DNA from: Lentisphaeria bacterium
GTDB taxonomy: Bacteria > Verrucomicrobiota > Lentisphaeria > Oligosphaerales > Oligosphaeraceae
Assembly: GCA_016287975.1 (NCBI GenBank)
Contig: JAEEXV010000080.1
Location: 1 to 5,930 of the forward strand
Direction of reading: 5' to 3'
DNA: 5,930 bases
How positions within the stretch are numbered: the stretch's first letter is position 1; each line of letters begins with the position of its first letter. The notes beneath the pieces were generated by a model that did no database searches, was not told where the DNA came from, and saw only the letters and a program-made list of their open reading frames with translations. This document shows, one piece after another, positions 1 through 5,841 of this stretch. The translations under genes were made by a program, and so were the position numbers.

Positions 1-233
1 GCGGCGGTGAAGTCGATGACCACGGCCGCGCCCGCCAGCGCCTCCGCCGCGTCGGCGGCGATCTTGACACCGCACGGGGGCTCTCCGATGAGTGCGCCCG
101 CGTCGACGCCCAGCAGCGGGCAGCCCGGGGCCTCCAGAGCGCCTGAAAGGCGGAGGTCGGGATCATGGAGAACCTGGGTCACGAGCATGCGCCCCATGCG
201 GCCGGCGGCGCCGGCAACCATCACATTCAACAT
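1..233 (-). CDS. dapB: 4-hydroxy-tetrahydrodipicolinate reductase, N-terminal part (cut by window edge)
   Basis: DapB reduces the DapA product to tetrahydrodipicolinate with NAD(P)H, a cytoplasmic step towards meso-diaminopimelate and lysine. Only 77 complete codons are present, of the roughly 230-270 residues usual for the family. The N-terminus reads MLNVMVAGAAGRMGRM, with the Rossmann dinucleotide-binding motif GAAGRMGR at residues 8-15. Next come a strand ending in ALEAPGCPLLG (32-42), the family-typical DAGALIG (44-50), and VVIDFTA (71-77), which matches the conserved IDFT segment. The catalytic and substrate-binding parts lie beyond the left edge. The ATG at 233 is chosen because it has an AAGGA at 244-248, 10 nt upstream, and gives the usual short lead into the Rossmann strand; the ATG at 221 is a weaker alternative. 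It begins 15 bp after the protease stop, so the two are probably co-transcribed. The family assignment is firm. Confidence 0.95.
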   Translation of the reverse strand, partial: MLNVMVAGAAGRMGRMLVTQVLHDPDLRLSGALEAPGCPLLGVDAGALIGEPPCGVKIAADAAEALAGAAVVIDFTA

Positions 234-243
234 CGTCTGAGTT

Positions 244-248
244 TCCTT
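244..248 (-). promoter_or_regulatory. Shine-Dalgarno sequence of dapB
   Basis: On the minus strand the 15-bp gap between the protease stop (TAG at 251-249) and the dapB ATG holds AAGGA, 10 nt before the start codon. It supports the start at 233 over the internal ATG at 221. The spacing is slightly long but usable. Confidence 0.6.
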
Positions 249-1547
249 CTATTTCCCCTTCGGGGGGGTCTTCTTCTTGCGGGACACCTTGTCGGCGGGG
301 GCGGGGGGAGCAGGGCGCGCCTCCGGGATCTTCGCGCCCTCCTGGAACCACTTCAGGGCGGCCTGGATGTTGAGGTCGATCTCGTCCTTCTTCGCCTGGT
401 CGGTGGTTTCGTAGAGCTTCACGTAGCCCGCGCGGTCGATGGCGCTCACGATGTCAGGCTGCAGGCCCTTGCCGTGGATCAGCGTGTGGCTCTGGGTGAA
501 GTATTTGGCGATGGTGAGCTTGAGGCCCGCGCCGTTGGGGAAGTTGTGCACGGCCTGCACCGAGCCCTTGCCGAAGGACTTCTCGCCGATCAGCACCGCG
601 CGGCGGTAGTCGCGCAGGCAGGAGGCCATGATCTCCGCCGCCGAGGCGCTGCCGCCGTTGATGAGAATCGCGACGGGGAGCGTCTCCGCGACCTTGTAGC
701 CGTCCGTCGAATGCGTCTTGTAGTTGTTGGCGGGGTTGCGCCCCTCCACCGAGACAATCATTTTCCCCGACGGCAGGAACATGCTGCACATCTCGCTGGC
801 CGAGTTCAGCAGCCCGCCCGGGTTGTTGCGCAGATCGATGACCAGCCCCGTGCAGCGCTGCCCCTCCAGCTTCTCCAGGGCATCGCGCAGCGCCCTGGGC
901 GTCGGCTCCGCGAACTCCGTGACCCGGATGTAGCCGATTTTCGTGCCCGCGATCTGATGGACGTTGACGACGGTGTGGATGGGAATCCGCGCCCGCAGCA
1001 GTTCGACCACAATCGGCTCGGCGACATCCTGCCGTTTCAGGCCCACCGTGACCTTGGTGCCGATCTCGCCGCGCAGCAGTTTCAGGACGCCGTCGCTGGA
1101 GACGCCCGTCATGTCCTTGCCGTCCACCGAGACGATCTGGTCGTTGGGCATGATGCCCGCGCGCGAGGCGGGAGTGTCGTCGATGGTCGTCACGACGGTC
1201 ATGAAGCCGTTCTTCATGCTGACCTGGATGCCGACGCCGCCAAAGGACCCCTGCGTCTGTTCGTTGAGGTGCTTGAGATCCGCAGGCGGCATGTATTCGC
1301 TGAAGGGGTCGAGGGAAGCCGTCATGCCGATGATGGCGTCCGTGAGCAGCTGGTCGCTGGTCACCTCCCCCGCGTCCACATAGTTGGTGCGGATCAGCTG
1401 CAGCACCTGCATCATGATGGCGAGGTCGTCGAAGACCTTCTCCGTGTCGGCGGCCTTCGCGTCCTTGCTGTAGGCGCGGTAGCCGACCACGGCGTTGCCA
1501 ATCAGAAGCAGCGCGAGACAAAGCAGGAGGATGCGGCGGAGTTTCAT
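249..1547 (-). CDS. S41 family C-terminal processing peptidase (CtpA/Prc-like) with PDZ domain
   Basis: This is a 432-residue serine protease of the carboxy-terminal processing family, which trims or degrades envelope proteins from their C-termini. Residues 5-22 form a hydrophobic N-terminal signal or anchor segment, placing the enzyme in the periplasm or on the outer face of the membrane. A helical stretch with NYVD (55-58) and ASLDPFSEYM (77-86) precedes a PDZ domain at about 100-172, which opens with GSFGGVGIQV. The S41 core follows, with LVIDLRNNPGG (235-245). Catalytic residues by family pattern are Ser302 in GGSASAAEI, Lys327 in SFGKGSVQ and Gln331; the 25- and 29-residue spacings match CtpB/Prc. 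The core ends with GLQPDIV (361-367). The tail (about 403-432) is rich in Pro, Ala and Lys. The ATG at 1547 begins right before the signal segment; an in-frame TTG at 1580 would add 11 polar residues. Neither start has a clear Shine-Dalgarno. Its substrate is unknown. Confidence 0.93.
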   Translation of the reverse strand: MKLRRILLLCLALLLIGNAVVGYRAYSKDAKAADTEKVFDDLAIMMQVLQLIRTNYVDAGEVTSDQLLTDAIIGMTASLDPFSEYMPPADLKHLNEQTQGSFGGVGIQVSMKNGFMTVVTTIDDTPASRAGIMPNDQIVSVDGKDMTGVSSDGVLKLLRGEIGTKVTVGLKRQDVAEPIVVELLRARIPIHTVVNVHQIAGTKIGYIRVTEFAEPTPRALRDALEKLEGQRCTGLVIDLRNNPGGLLNSASEMCSMFLPSGKMIVSVEGRNPANNYKTHSTDGYKVAETLPVAILINGGSASAAEIMASCLRDYRRAVLIGEKSFGKGSVQAVHNFPNGAGLKLTIAKYFTQSHTLIHGKGLQPDIVSAIDRAGYVKLYETTDQAKKDEIDLNIQAALKWFQEGAKIPEARPAPPAPADKVSRKKKTPPKGK

Positions 1548-1596
1548 GGCGGTATCGGAGGAATGGTGGAGACAACTCAAACTGGAAGGGTTTCAT

Positions 1597-1602
1597 AATG
1601 TA
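1597..1602 (-). promoter_or_regulatory. Weak -10 candidate for the protease-dapB unit
   Basis: On the minus strand, TACATT sits in the least GC-rich patch of the gap, about 50 bp before the protease ATG, and matches four of six bases of the TATAAT consensus. I find no good -35 hexamer at 16-18 bp; the sequence there is GC-rich. A promoter is expected here if the repeats separate two transcription units, but this placement is only a guess. Confidence 0.22.
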
Positions 1603-1630
1603 GCCCGAATCCGCCGAATTGCCGCATGCG

Positions 1631-1682
1631 CCGCCAAGGCCCATGATCCCCGCCTGTGCGGAATCCCCGCTGTTTCCGCGCG
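1631..1682. repeat. 52-bp intergenic direct repeat, copy A
   Basis: This copy matches 1749-1800 at 51 of 52 bases, the only difference being t1655 against c1773. Similarity extends a few bases to the left (GCATG at 1624-1628 and 1744-1748) after a 2-bp indel. Inside it, gcggaa (1658-1663) pairs with ttccgc (1674-1679) across a 10-nt loop, and the octamer ATCCCCGC occurs twice, at 1646 and 1663, 17 bp apart. It resembles a dispersed intergenic (REP-like) element rather than coding sequence. No target-site duplication or transposase is visible. Confidence 0.85.
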
Positions 1683-1748
1683 GGGTTCGACACACACCAT
1701 CCTCCGCGGTGCTGTGCCGCCGCATTCTTGCAGCGGAAGCCAGGCATG

Positions 1749-1800
1749 CCGCCAAGGCCCATGATCCCCGCCCGTGCGGAATCCCCGCTGTTTCCGCGCG
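1749..1800. repeat. 52-bp intergenic direct repeat, copy B
   Basis: Second copy, same orientation, starting 118 bp after copy A and ending 20 bp beyond the GT4 stop codon. It keeps the hairpin (1776-1781 with 1792-1797) and both ATCCCCGC octamers (1764 and 1781). The hairpin stem can extend outward to 9 pairs with one G-U wobble. Lying just downstream of the GT4 stop, it could protect or punctuate the 3' end of that mRNA, but there is no T-run after the stem. Confidence 0.85.
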
Positions 1801-1820
1801 CGGCGCGGCCTGGCCCGCCG

Positions 1821-2990
1821 TCAGGGATTCATGATTTCTTCCAGCAGTTTTTGCTGGCGTTCCATATATGCCTTGCGCGTGAAGCTTTCCGCGCGCGCGG
1901 CGCAGTGGAGGCGCTGCCGCTCACGGAACGGCGCGTCGGCCAGCAGTCTTGCCAGGATGTCGGCGGCCTCGGCGTCGGTGTGATAGGTGAGTTCGGGCGA
2001 ATCCACGATTTCCCGCGACCCGCCGTCGTCGGGGACGATGGCGATGCAGCCCGACTTGAGGTATTCCGCAATGGAAATGCCGAACGCCTCGAAGCGCTCG
2101 GCGTGCACGGCGTAGGAGCCCGACCACAGGAGATCCGCCTTTTCCCGCCCGTAGAGCGGGCCTCGGAATGCCAGCCACTTCCGTTCCGCGGCCATTCGGC
2201 GGAGCTGTTCGCCGTAGGAGCGCACCTGGTCGATGCGGCCTGCGACTTCCAGCCGCAGGTCGAGCCCCGTGGCCGCCCGCGCCTTCTCGACGATGCCGAT
2301 GATTTCGGCGACGCGCTTCTCAGGGATGACACGGCCGATATAGACGACCTTCAGCGGGTCGCGTTCGACGGCCGCGGGAGCCTCCTCGAACAGGGTGGGC
2401 GGGTAGAAGACGCGGCTGTTGAACGGGCCGTAGTAATCCGTCATCAGCCTTTCCACAAAATGCGAATTCGGATAGATGCGCTGGCTCGGATCGCAGATGA
2501 TGCTTCTCTTGGAGCTCATGCCGAGGAGCGGGCGCAGCAGATGCTCCACCAGGAAACGCCGCGCGCCGCCGCCGTCCGCCGTCTGCACTCCATCGACGCG
2601 GCGGTGCGCGTAGGCGGTGAAACCGTCGTCGCCAAACGCCAGCATGTTGATGAAATGGTGGGCTGGCCTGCCGAAGTCCATGATGTTGGCGGTGGAGATG
2701 CATACGTCGGCCTCTTTGGCCAGCCGACGCAGATTCCTGAACCTGCACAGCGAATCGCGGAAGCCGTGCCGCCTGGGGTCGTATCCAGGCGAAGTCACCT
2801 GGACGACCTTCAGCGCGGACAGGTCGATGTCGATCCCGAACACTTCCGAGGAGCGCTTCAGGTTGTCTGCCTGGTCCAGCGCCACCGTCACGTTGCCCAT
2901 CTTCTGGAGCGACGCGATCAGCGACAGCGGCAGATGCTCGCCGCCGCCCAGCGCAAAACTGAAACTGTAGTAAAGGAGGACGTTCTTCAT
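1821..2990 (-). CDS. GT4-type (GT-B fold) glycosyltransferase
   Basis: This is a 389-residue retaining glycosyltransferase that would transfer a sugar from a nucleotide-sugar donor to a growing glycan in the cytoplasm. The N-terminal Rossmann domain starts MKNVLLYYSF and has the glycine-rich loop GGGEH (15-19), a variant of the usual GGxE. PNSHFV (174-179) lies near the domain junction. The C-terminal donor-binding domain shows VVYIGRVIPEKR (215-226), the EX7E pair Glu301/Glu309 in FEAFGISIAEY, and DDGGSREIV (321-329). The length is normal for the family. The ATG at 2990 overlaps the GT2 stop as ATGA, which implies translational coupling, and a GAGGG lies just upstream. The frame stays open far upstream inside the GT2 gene, but that extension is a shadow. 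Donor and acceptor cannot be read from the sequence. Confidence 0.92.
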   Translation of the reverse strand: MKNVLLYYSFSFALGGGEHLPLSLIASLQKMGNVTVALDQADNLKRSSEVFGIDIDLSALKVVQVTSPGYDPRRHGFRDSLCRFRNLRRLAKEADVCISTANIMDFGRPAHHFINMLAFGDDGFTAYAHRRVDGVQTADGGGARRFLVEHLLRPLLGMSSKRSIICDPSQRIYPNSHFVERLMTDYYGPFNSRVFYPPTLFEEAPAAVERDPLKVVYIGRVIPEKRVAEIIGIVEKARAATGLDLRLEVAGRIDQVRSYGEQLRRMAAERKWLAFRGPLYGREKADLLWSGSYAVHAERFEAFGISIAEYLKSGCIAIVPDDGGSREIVDSPELTYHTDAEAADILARLLADAPFRERQRLHCAARAESFTRKAYMERQQKLLEEIMNP

Positions 2991-4051
2991 TTCCCTCTTC
3001 TGGCGCTCCCCATTCGGAAATAGGCCTTGAAGAACCATTCCGCCGCAGGCCGCAGAAATGCATGGCGCACGAACATCCTGACCCACCAGCCGCCGAGACG
3101 CTTGGCCAGCGGCGCGTAGGCCATCAGCCTGGAAAAGTCCCCGAAGCCCGACGCGAAGACCGCCCGCAGCGTGTCGAGGCGCCGCGCCCGCGGGATCGCC
3201 GCGATGTTTTCGGGGGCGAACCAGAAGAAGAAGAGCCAGCCGCACCACTGCCGCATCCAGCACGCGCCCACGCGGCGGTCGAAGCCTGGCTCCTGGGAGA
3301 CCTTCGCATGGAAGGAAAACAGCGAGCGGAGGATGGTCACCCAGTCGCCGTGGAAGTAGCCAGGCCCGCGCGCGGAGGAGGAGACCGACGCGGCCTGGAG
3401 CCTGTAGATGTAGAACGGCTCGTGCAACGGCACCACGCGCTTCGCCAGATACAGCGCGCGCGGGGAGAATTCGCTGTCCTGGCGCCGCAGCCCAGGCACG
3501 CACTTCAACGCGTTCTCCACGAGAAACCGTCGGCGGAACACGGATAACTGCAGCATCGGGCACGGGTGGTGGCCGTTGCCGCGCTCCGTCCGCATCGTCG
3601 CCTCTGGGCCAGTCAGTTCCGTCGGCGCGTCTGGCGGATAGTTGTCGCGCAGTTCCTCGTCCTGCCCCGTCATGTCGTTGTGCACCTGGATTGCGCAGGG
3701 ATAGAGGTCGGCACCGGGGCGGGCGGCGATTCGGTCATGGAGGCGCTGCAGGGAGCCCGCCACGATGCTGTCGTCGCCGTCAAGGAAGATGACGTATTCT
3801 CCCTGCGCCCTGTCGATTCCGGTGTTGCGCGGCACGGAGCACGAGCCGCTGCGGGGCCCCGTGAAGACCTGGAATCGCGGATCCCGCGCGGCGTATTCCC
3901 GCGCGATCTGCTCGGTCTTGTCCTTCGAGGTCTCTACGCAGAGCAGGCACTCCCAGTCCTGGAACGGCTGGTTCAAGACCGAATCAAGGCATTCCCGCGC
4001 AAACGGATCGACCTCGCAGCACGGTACGATGATGGAGAAAAACGGTGCCAT
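2987..4051 (-). CDS. Family 2 (GT-A fold) glycosyltransferase
   Basis: This 354-residue inverting glycosyltransferase probably adds a sugar to a lipid-linked oligosaccharide at the cytoplasmic membrane. The GT-A domain opens with FFSIIVPCCEVDPFARECLDS (near 4-24), then the nucleotide-binding segment CVETSKDKT (38-46), PRNTGID (74-80), and FLDGDD (89-94), whose DxD motif binds the metal and nucleotide. QDSEF (191-195) takes the place of the common EDxxF; Asp192 is the likely catalytic base. The C-terminal third (about 231-354) is aromatic and basic, with WLFFFWF at 272-278, and may sit against the membrane. The ATG at 4051 begins directly at the first strand, but has only a weak, distant AGGG upstream. 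It follows the flippase after 45 bp and overlaps the GT4 gene by 4 bp. The sugar is unknown. Confidence 0.92.
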   Translation of the reverse strand: MAPFFSIIVPCCEVDPFARECLDSVLNQPFQDWECLLCVETSKDKTEQIAREYAARDPRFQVFTGPRSGSCSVPRNTGIDRAQGEYVIFLDGDDSIVAGSLQRLHDRIAARPGADLYPCAIQVHNDMTGQDEELRDNYPPDAPTELTGPEATMRTERGNGHHPCPMLQLSVFRRRFLVENALKCVPGLRRQDSEFSPRALYLAKRVVPLHEPFYIYRLQAASVSSSARGPGYFHGDWVTILRSLFSFHAKVSQEPGFDRRVGACWMRQWCGWLFFFWFAPENIAAIPRARRLDTLRAVFASGFGDFSRLMAYAPLAKRLGGWWVRMFVRHAFLRPAAEWFFKAYFRMGSARRGK

Positions 4052-4073
4052 ATTGATTGCGCTGCGCCCTGCG

Positions 4074-4088
4074 GCAACGGGGCGTTGC
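4074..4088 (-). other. Small hairpin in the flippase-GT2 gap
   Basis: In the 45-bp gap, GCAACG and CGTTGC form a perfect 6-bp stem with a 3-nt CCC loop on the transcribed strand. It lies between the flippase stop (TAG at 4099-4097) and the GT2 start. No T-run follows, so it is not an intrinsic terminator. It could tune translation or mark an mRNA cleavage point, or be chance in GC-rich DNA. Confidence 0.4.
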
Positions 4089-4096
4089 GGCCATTC

Positions 4097-5632
4097 CTAA
4101 GCACGTGAGGGATTCCGCATTTTTTCGAGCAGCCGCCAGGCGTCGTTGCGGAAGAAGACCAGGATGAAGGCGGTGGCGACGGCGGCGGCGGCCAGCCCCT
4201 TGAGGATGAAGCCAAGGGTGCCGACCAGGTGGATTGTATGGGCGACGCTCCAGGTGGCGGCGCAGAGCGCCAGCGTCAGCGCGGCGAAACTGGCGTGGAA
4301 GCGCCAGTAGTGCCGTTTCTCCTTGCGCCCGAAGAAACAGGTGAAGACGACACGGGATTCCCACGGGATCTGGATGAAGACGTAGGCGAGGATGGTGGAG
4401 AGGATGACGCCGTCGAGTTTGTACTCCTCGGGCAGGAAGAGGACGAAGGAGATGTTGAGGGCGAGGTTGACGGCGCCCCCGACGATGGGTTTCCAGCGGT
4501 CCTGCTTCCAGAGGGCGGCGGCCGCCTTGAAGTAGAGCAGGGTCTGGCGGGACTGGTTGACGTAGAAGTAGAGCACCATGAGGGCGGGAGTGAGGAGATG
4601 CCGCATCAGGGTCTGGTCGTAGCGGGTCCAGGCGCTGATGAAGGGGTGGTAGAGGGCCGTCATCATGGCCGCGCACCAGAGGATGGCGATCTGGGTCAGG
4701 CGGCTCATCCGCATGAAGAGCGCGAAGTTCTCCGCCTTGGATTCGGTGTGGATCGTGTTGCCGAAGCCGCTGTTCATCCCCGCATAGAGGGCGCCGACAA
4801 GCCCGCCGACAGCCGTGACGACGTAGTAGTAGTTGCCGTAGACGGCGACGGCGGCAAGGCCCAGGAAGGCGGAGATGACCAGGTTGTCCGCCTGGTAGGA
4901 GATGATGCCGCCGACTTTGTGGAGGAAGACCGACTTGACCTCGGAGAGCAGCATCCGCCGATGCTCGGGGGAGAGTTCGCCGCGCGGCTCGATCTCAGGG
5001 TAGAGGCGGCGGGATTCACGGAAGATGAGGAGGTTGACCACCGCCGTGAAGAAGACGGTGGCGATGACATACAGGTAGTAGTTTCGGGTCAGCAGCAGGA
5101 TCAGGAAGACCGTCACATACTGGGCGGCGGAGGCGACGGTGCGGATGTTGGTGAGGACGTCGGTGCGGTTGTGGGTGCTGAGGATGCAGCCGCGGTACGC
5201 GAAGAAGAAATAGCTGGCGGCGGTGTTGACCAGGTGGATCAGGTAGAGCGCATACAGGTTGATGCCAGGGGGGACGGTGCCGTGGATCAGGCGGCGCAGG
5301 AAGGGCAGCAGGCAGAGCCCCGCGACGAAGATGAAGGTCCCGACGCAGCGGTAGGCGGCGCGGTAGAAGCGCAGATAGGCGCAGACGAGCGGGCGGTTGT
5401 CCTCGGCGATGGGCTTGTAGAGGGAACTGCCGATGGCGGCGCCGAAGCCGAGTTCGGCCAGGGAGAGGACGCCGAGGATGGAGGCGAAGAGGCCGTTGAG
5501 GCCGAGGAACTCCTTTCCAAGAAGCCACAGGAAGAGGGTGCGGTTGAGGAACGGGAACCCCAGTCGGAGGACGCTGTTGATGGCGGCGGCGGTGATGTTG
5601 CGTCGGGTGTTTTTCGCGAAGTCTAGCTTCAT
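4097..5632 (-). CDS. Wzx-like polysaccharide/oligosaccharide flippase (MOP superfamily)
   Basis: This 511-residue integral membrane protein would move an undecaprenyl-linked oligosaccharide from the inner to the outer face of the cytoplasmic membrane. Hydrophobic segments run through the protein and suggest about 12-14 helices, with a charged loop around 205-235. Family-like signatures are LGLNGLFASIL with LSLAELGFGAAIGSSLYKPIAE (43-76), YFFFAYRGCIL (141-151), and VFLHKVGGIISYQADNLVIS (235-254) opening the second half. These resemble capsule and O-antigen exporters of the COG2244 type, and the length is usual. The ATG at 5632 is chosen because it begins just before the first membrane segment and has GAG at 5640-5638 with a 5-nt spacer. 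The frame remains open to 5872, but that stretch lacks protein-like sequence. It is the first gene of the unit and precedes two glycosyltransferases, which supports a role in glycan export. Confidence 0.93.
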   Translation of the reverse strand: MKLDFAKNTRRNITAAAINSVLRLGFPFLNRTLFLWLLGKEFLGLNGLFASILGVLSLAELGFGAAIGSSLYKPIAEDNRPLVCAYLRFYRAAYRCVGTFIFVAGLCLLPFLRRLIHGTVPPGINLYALYLIHLVNTAASYFFFAYRGCILSTHNRTDVLTNIRTVASAAQYVTVFLILLLTRNYYLYVIATVFFTAVVNLLIFRESRRLYPEIEPRGELSPEHRRMLLSEVKSVFLHKVGGIISYQADNLVISAFLGLAAVAVYGNYYYVVTAVGGLVGALYAGMNSGFGNTIHTESKAENFALFMRMSRLTQIAILWCAAMMTALYHPFISAWTRYDQTLMRHLLTPALMVLYFYVNQSRQTLLYFKAAAALWKQDRWKPIVGGAVNLALNISFVLFLPEEYKLDGVILSTILAYVFIQIPWESRVVFTCFFGRKEKRHYWRFHASFAALTLALCAATWSVAHTIHLVGTLGFILKGLAAAAVATAFILVFFRNDAWRLLEKMRNPSRA

Positions 5633-5649
5633 GGTTTCTCTACTGCCAT
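5629..5649 (-). other. Possible 6-codon leader minicistron (MAVEKP) ahead of the flippase
   Basis: On the minus strand an ATG at 5649-5647 opens six codons, MAVEKP, and ends at TGA 5631-5629, which overlaps the flippase ATG as ATGA. A GGGAG lies right before it, but only about 2 nt away, closer than normal for a Shine-Dalgarno. Its start codon falls inside the 3' arm of the hairpin at 5646-5675. This arrangement could couple flippase translation to reinitiation, but a six-codon frame can arise by chance. Confidence 0.25.
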
Positions 5650-5675
5650 TTCTCCCAGGGCATTCGGAGAAATGG
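5646..5675 (-). promoter_or_regulatory. Perfect 10-bp hairpin in the flippase leader
   Basis: The arms ccatttctcc (5646-5655) and ggagaaatgg (5666-5675) are perfect reverse complements around a 10-nt loop. The element ends 13 nt before the flippase ATG. On the transcript the 3' arm carries GGGAGAAAUGG, so it would hide a purine-rich ribosome-binding-like sequence and an AUG. No U-run follows, so it is more likely a translation-control or RNA-stability structure, or a DNA operator, than a terminator. Confidence 0.55.
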
Positions 5676-5687
5676 ACTCGTACGGCT

Positions 5688-5709
5688 CCTGCGGGCGCAG
5701 CGCCGCAGG
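5688..5709 (-). promoter_or_regulatory. GC-rich hairpin in the flippase leader
   Basis: Minus-strand CCTGCGG and CCGCAGG form a 7-bp stem around an 8-nt loop. With one bulged C the stem can instead zip to 9 pairs with a 3-nt loop. It lies 12 nt upstream of the 10-bp hairpin. No U-run follows. It is strong enough to fold in RNA, though such stems are commoner in GC-rich sequence. Confidence 0.4.
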
Positions 5710-5738
5710 GGGATTGTCTTTGAATCGTACCAGGATAT

Positions 5739-5744
5739 ACTATA
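5739..5744 (-). promoter_or_regulatory. Candidate -10 element of the flippase-GT2-GT4 unit
   Basis: TATAGT on the minus strand lies in an isolated AT-rich patch (5735-5746) within otherwise GC-rich DNA, matching five of six bases of TATAAT. A start about 7 nt downstream would give a leader of about 100 nt carrying both hairpins. No good -35 is seen: TTGTGC occurs upstream but with a 20-bp spacer. It may depend on an activator or on a different sigma factor. Confidence 0.4.
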
Positions 5745-5817
5745 ACGCACGCGACGGAATCGCGGCACAATCTGCGTGCGGGAGGCGCGCAATGCCGCCA
5801 GACCGCGCACCGATCCA

Positions 5818-5841
5818 GGCCAATCATGGCCCGGATTGGCC
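5818..5841. promoter_or_regulatory. 8-bp inverted repeat upstream of the flippase promoter candidate
   Basis: GGCCAATC (5818-5825) and GATTGGCC (5834-5841) are a perfect dyad with an 8-bp centre. It sits about 75-100 bp upstream of the -10 candidate, where an activator could bind. It could equally be a hairpin at the 3' end of a transcript from beyond the window. No regulator is known from the window. Confidence 0.35.

Larger units (their letters stand above)
1548..1820. other. Noncoding gap between the polysaccharide unit and the protease-dapB unit
   Basis: These 273 bp lie between the GT4 stop and the protease start. They contain two near-identical 52-bp direct repeats (1631-1682 and 1749-1800), separated by 66 bp of unrelated sequence, plus a weak promoter candidate close to the protease. 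Frames crossing the gap in both strands lack a recognisable product or a convincing ribosome binding site, so I treat it as noncoding. No stem followed by a T-run is present, so I cannot name an intrinsic terminator for the GT4 gene. Confidence 0.7.

Noticed and set aside
165..1598. 477-codon open frame on the plus strand
   Set aside because: It is antisense to the S41 protease and part of dapB. Stop codons are rare because of high GC.
454..1755. 433-codon minus-strand frame overlapping the protease
   Set aside because: It is an out-of-frame reading of the protease gene that extends through the repeats; the product is low in complexity and rich in Arg and Gly.
1631..1800. Two repeats as a minimal CRISPR array
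   Set aside because: There are only two units, the repeat is 52 bp, the spacer is 66 bp, and no cas gene is present.
1624..1800. Insertion sequence or MITE bounded by the repeats
   Set aside because: The repeats are direct rather than terminal inverted, no transposase frame exists between them, and no target duplication is seen.
1841..1857. Hairpin with an A/T-rich loop near the GT4 stop, considered as a terminator
   Set aside because: The 6-bp stem (CCAGCA/TGCTGG) lies inside the coding sequence before the stop, and no T-run follows on the transcribed strand.
1656..3023. 455-codon open frame on the plus strand
   Set aside because: It is antisense to the GT4 gene, which has clear family motifs; the frame starts in the repeat and its product has no recognisable features.
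2991..3563. 191-codon N-terminal extension of the GT4 protein
   Set aside because: It lies entirely inside the GT2 gene in another frame. The ATGA overlap and the start at the first Rossmann strand support 2990.
4109..4119. TGCGGAATCCC at the flippase 3' end, similar to part of the intergenic repeat
   Set aside because: The match is about 11 bases, falls in coding sequence (MRNP) and does not extend, so chance is the simpler explanation.
4229..5626. 465-codon open frame on the plus strand
   Set aside because: It is antisense to the flippase. The translation is a biased run of Asp, Glu, Gly and Ala, as expected from the complement of a hydrophobic GC-rich gene, with no recognisable domain.
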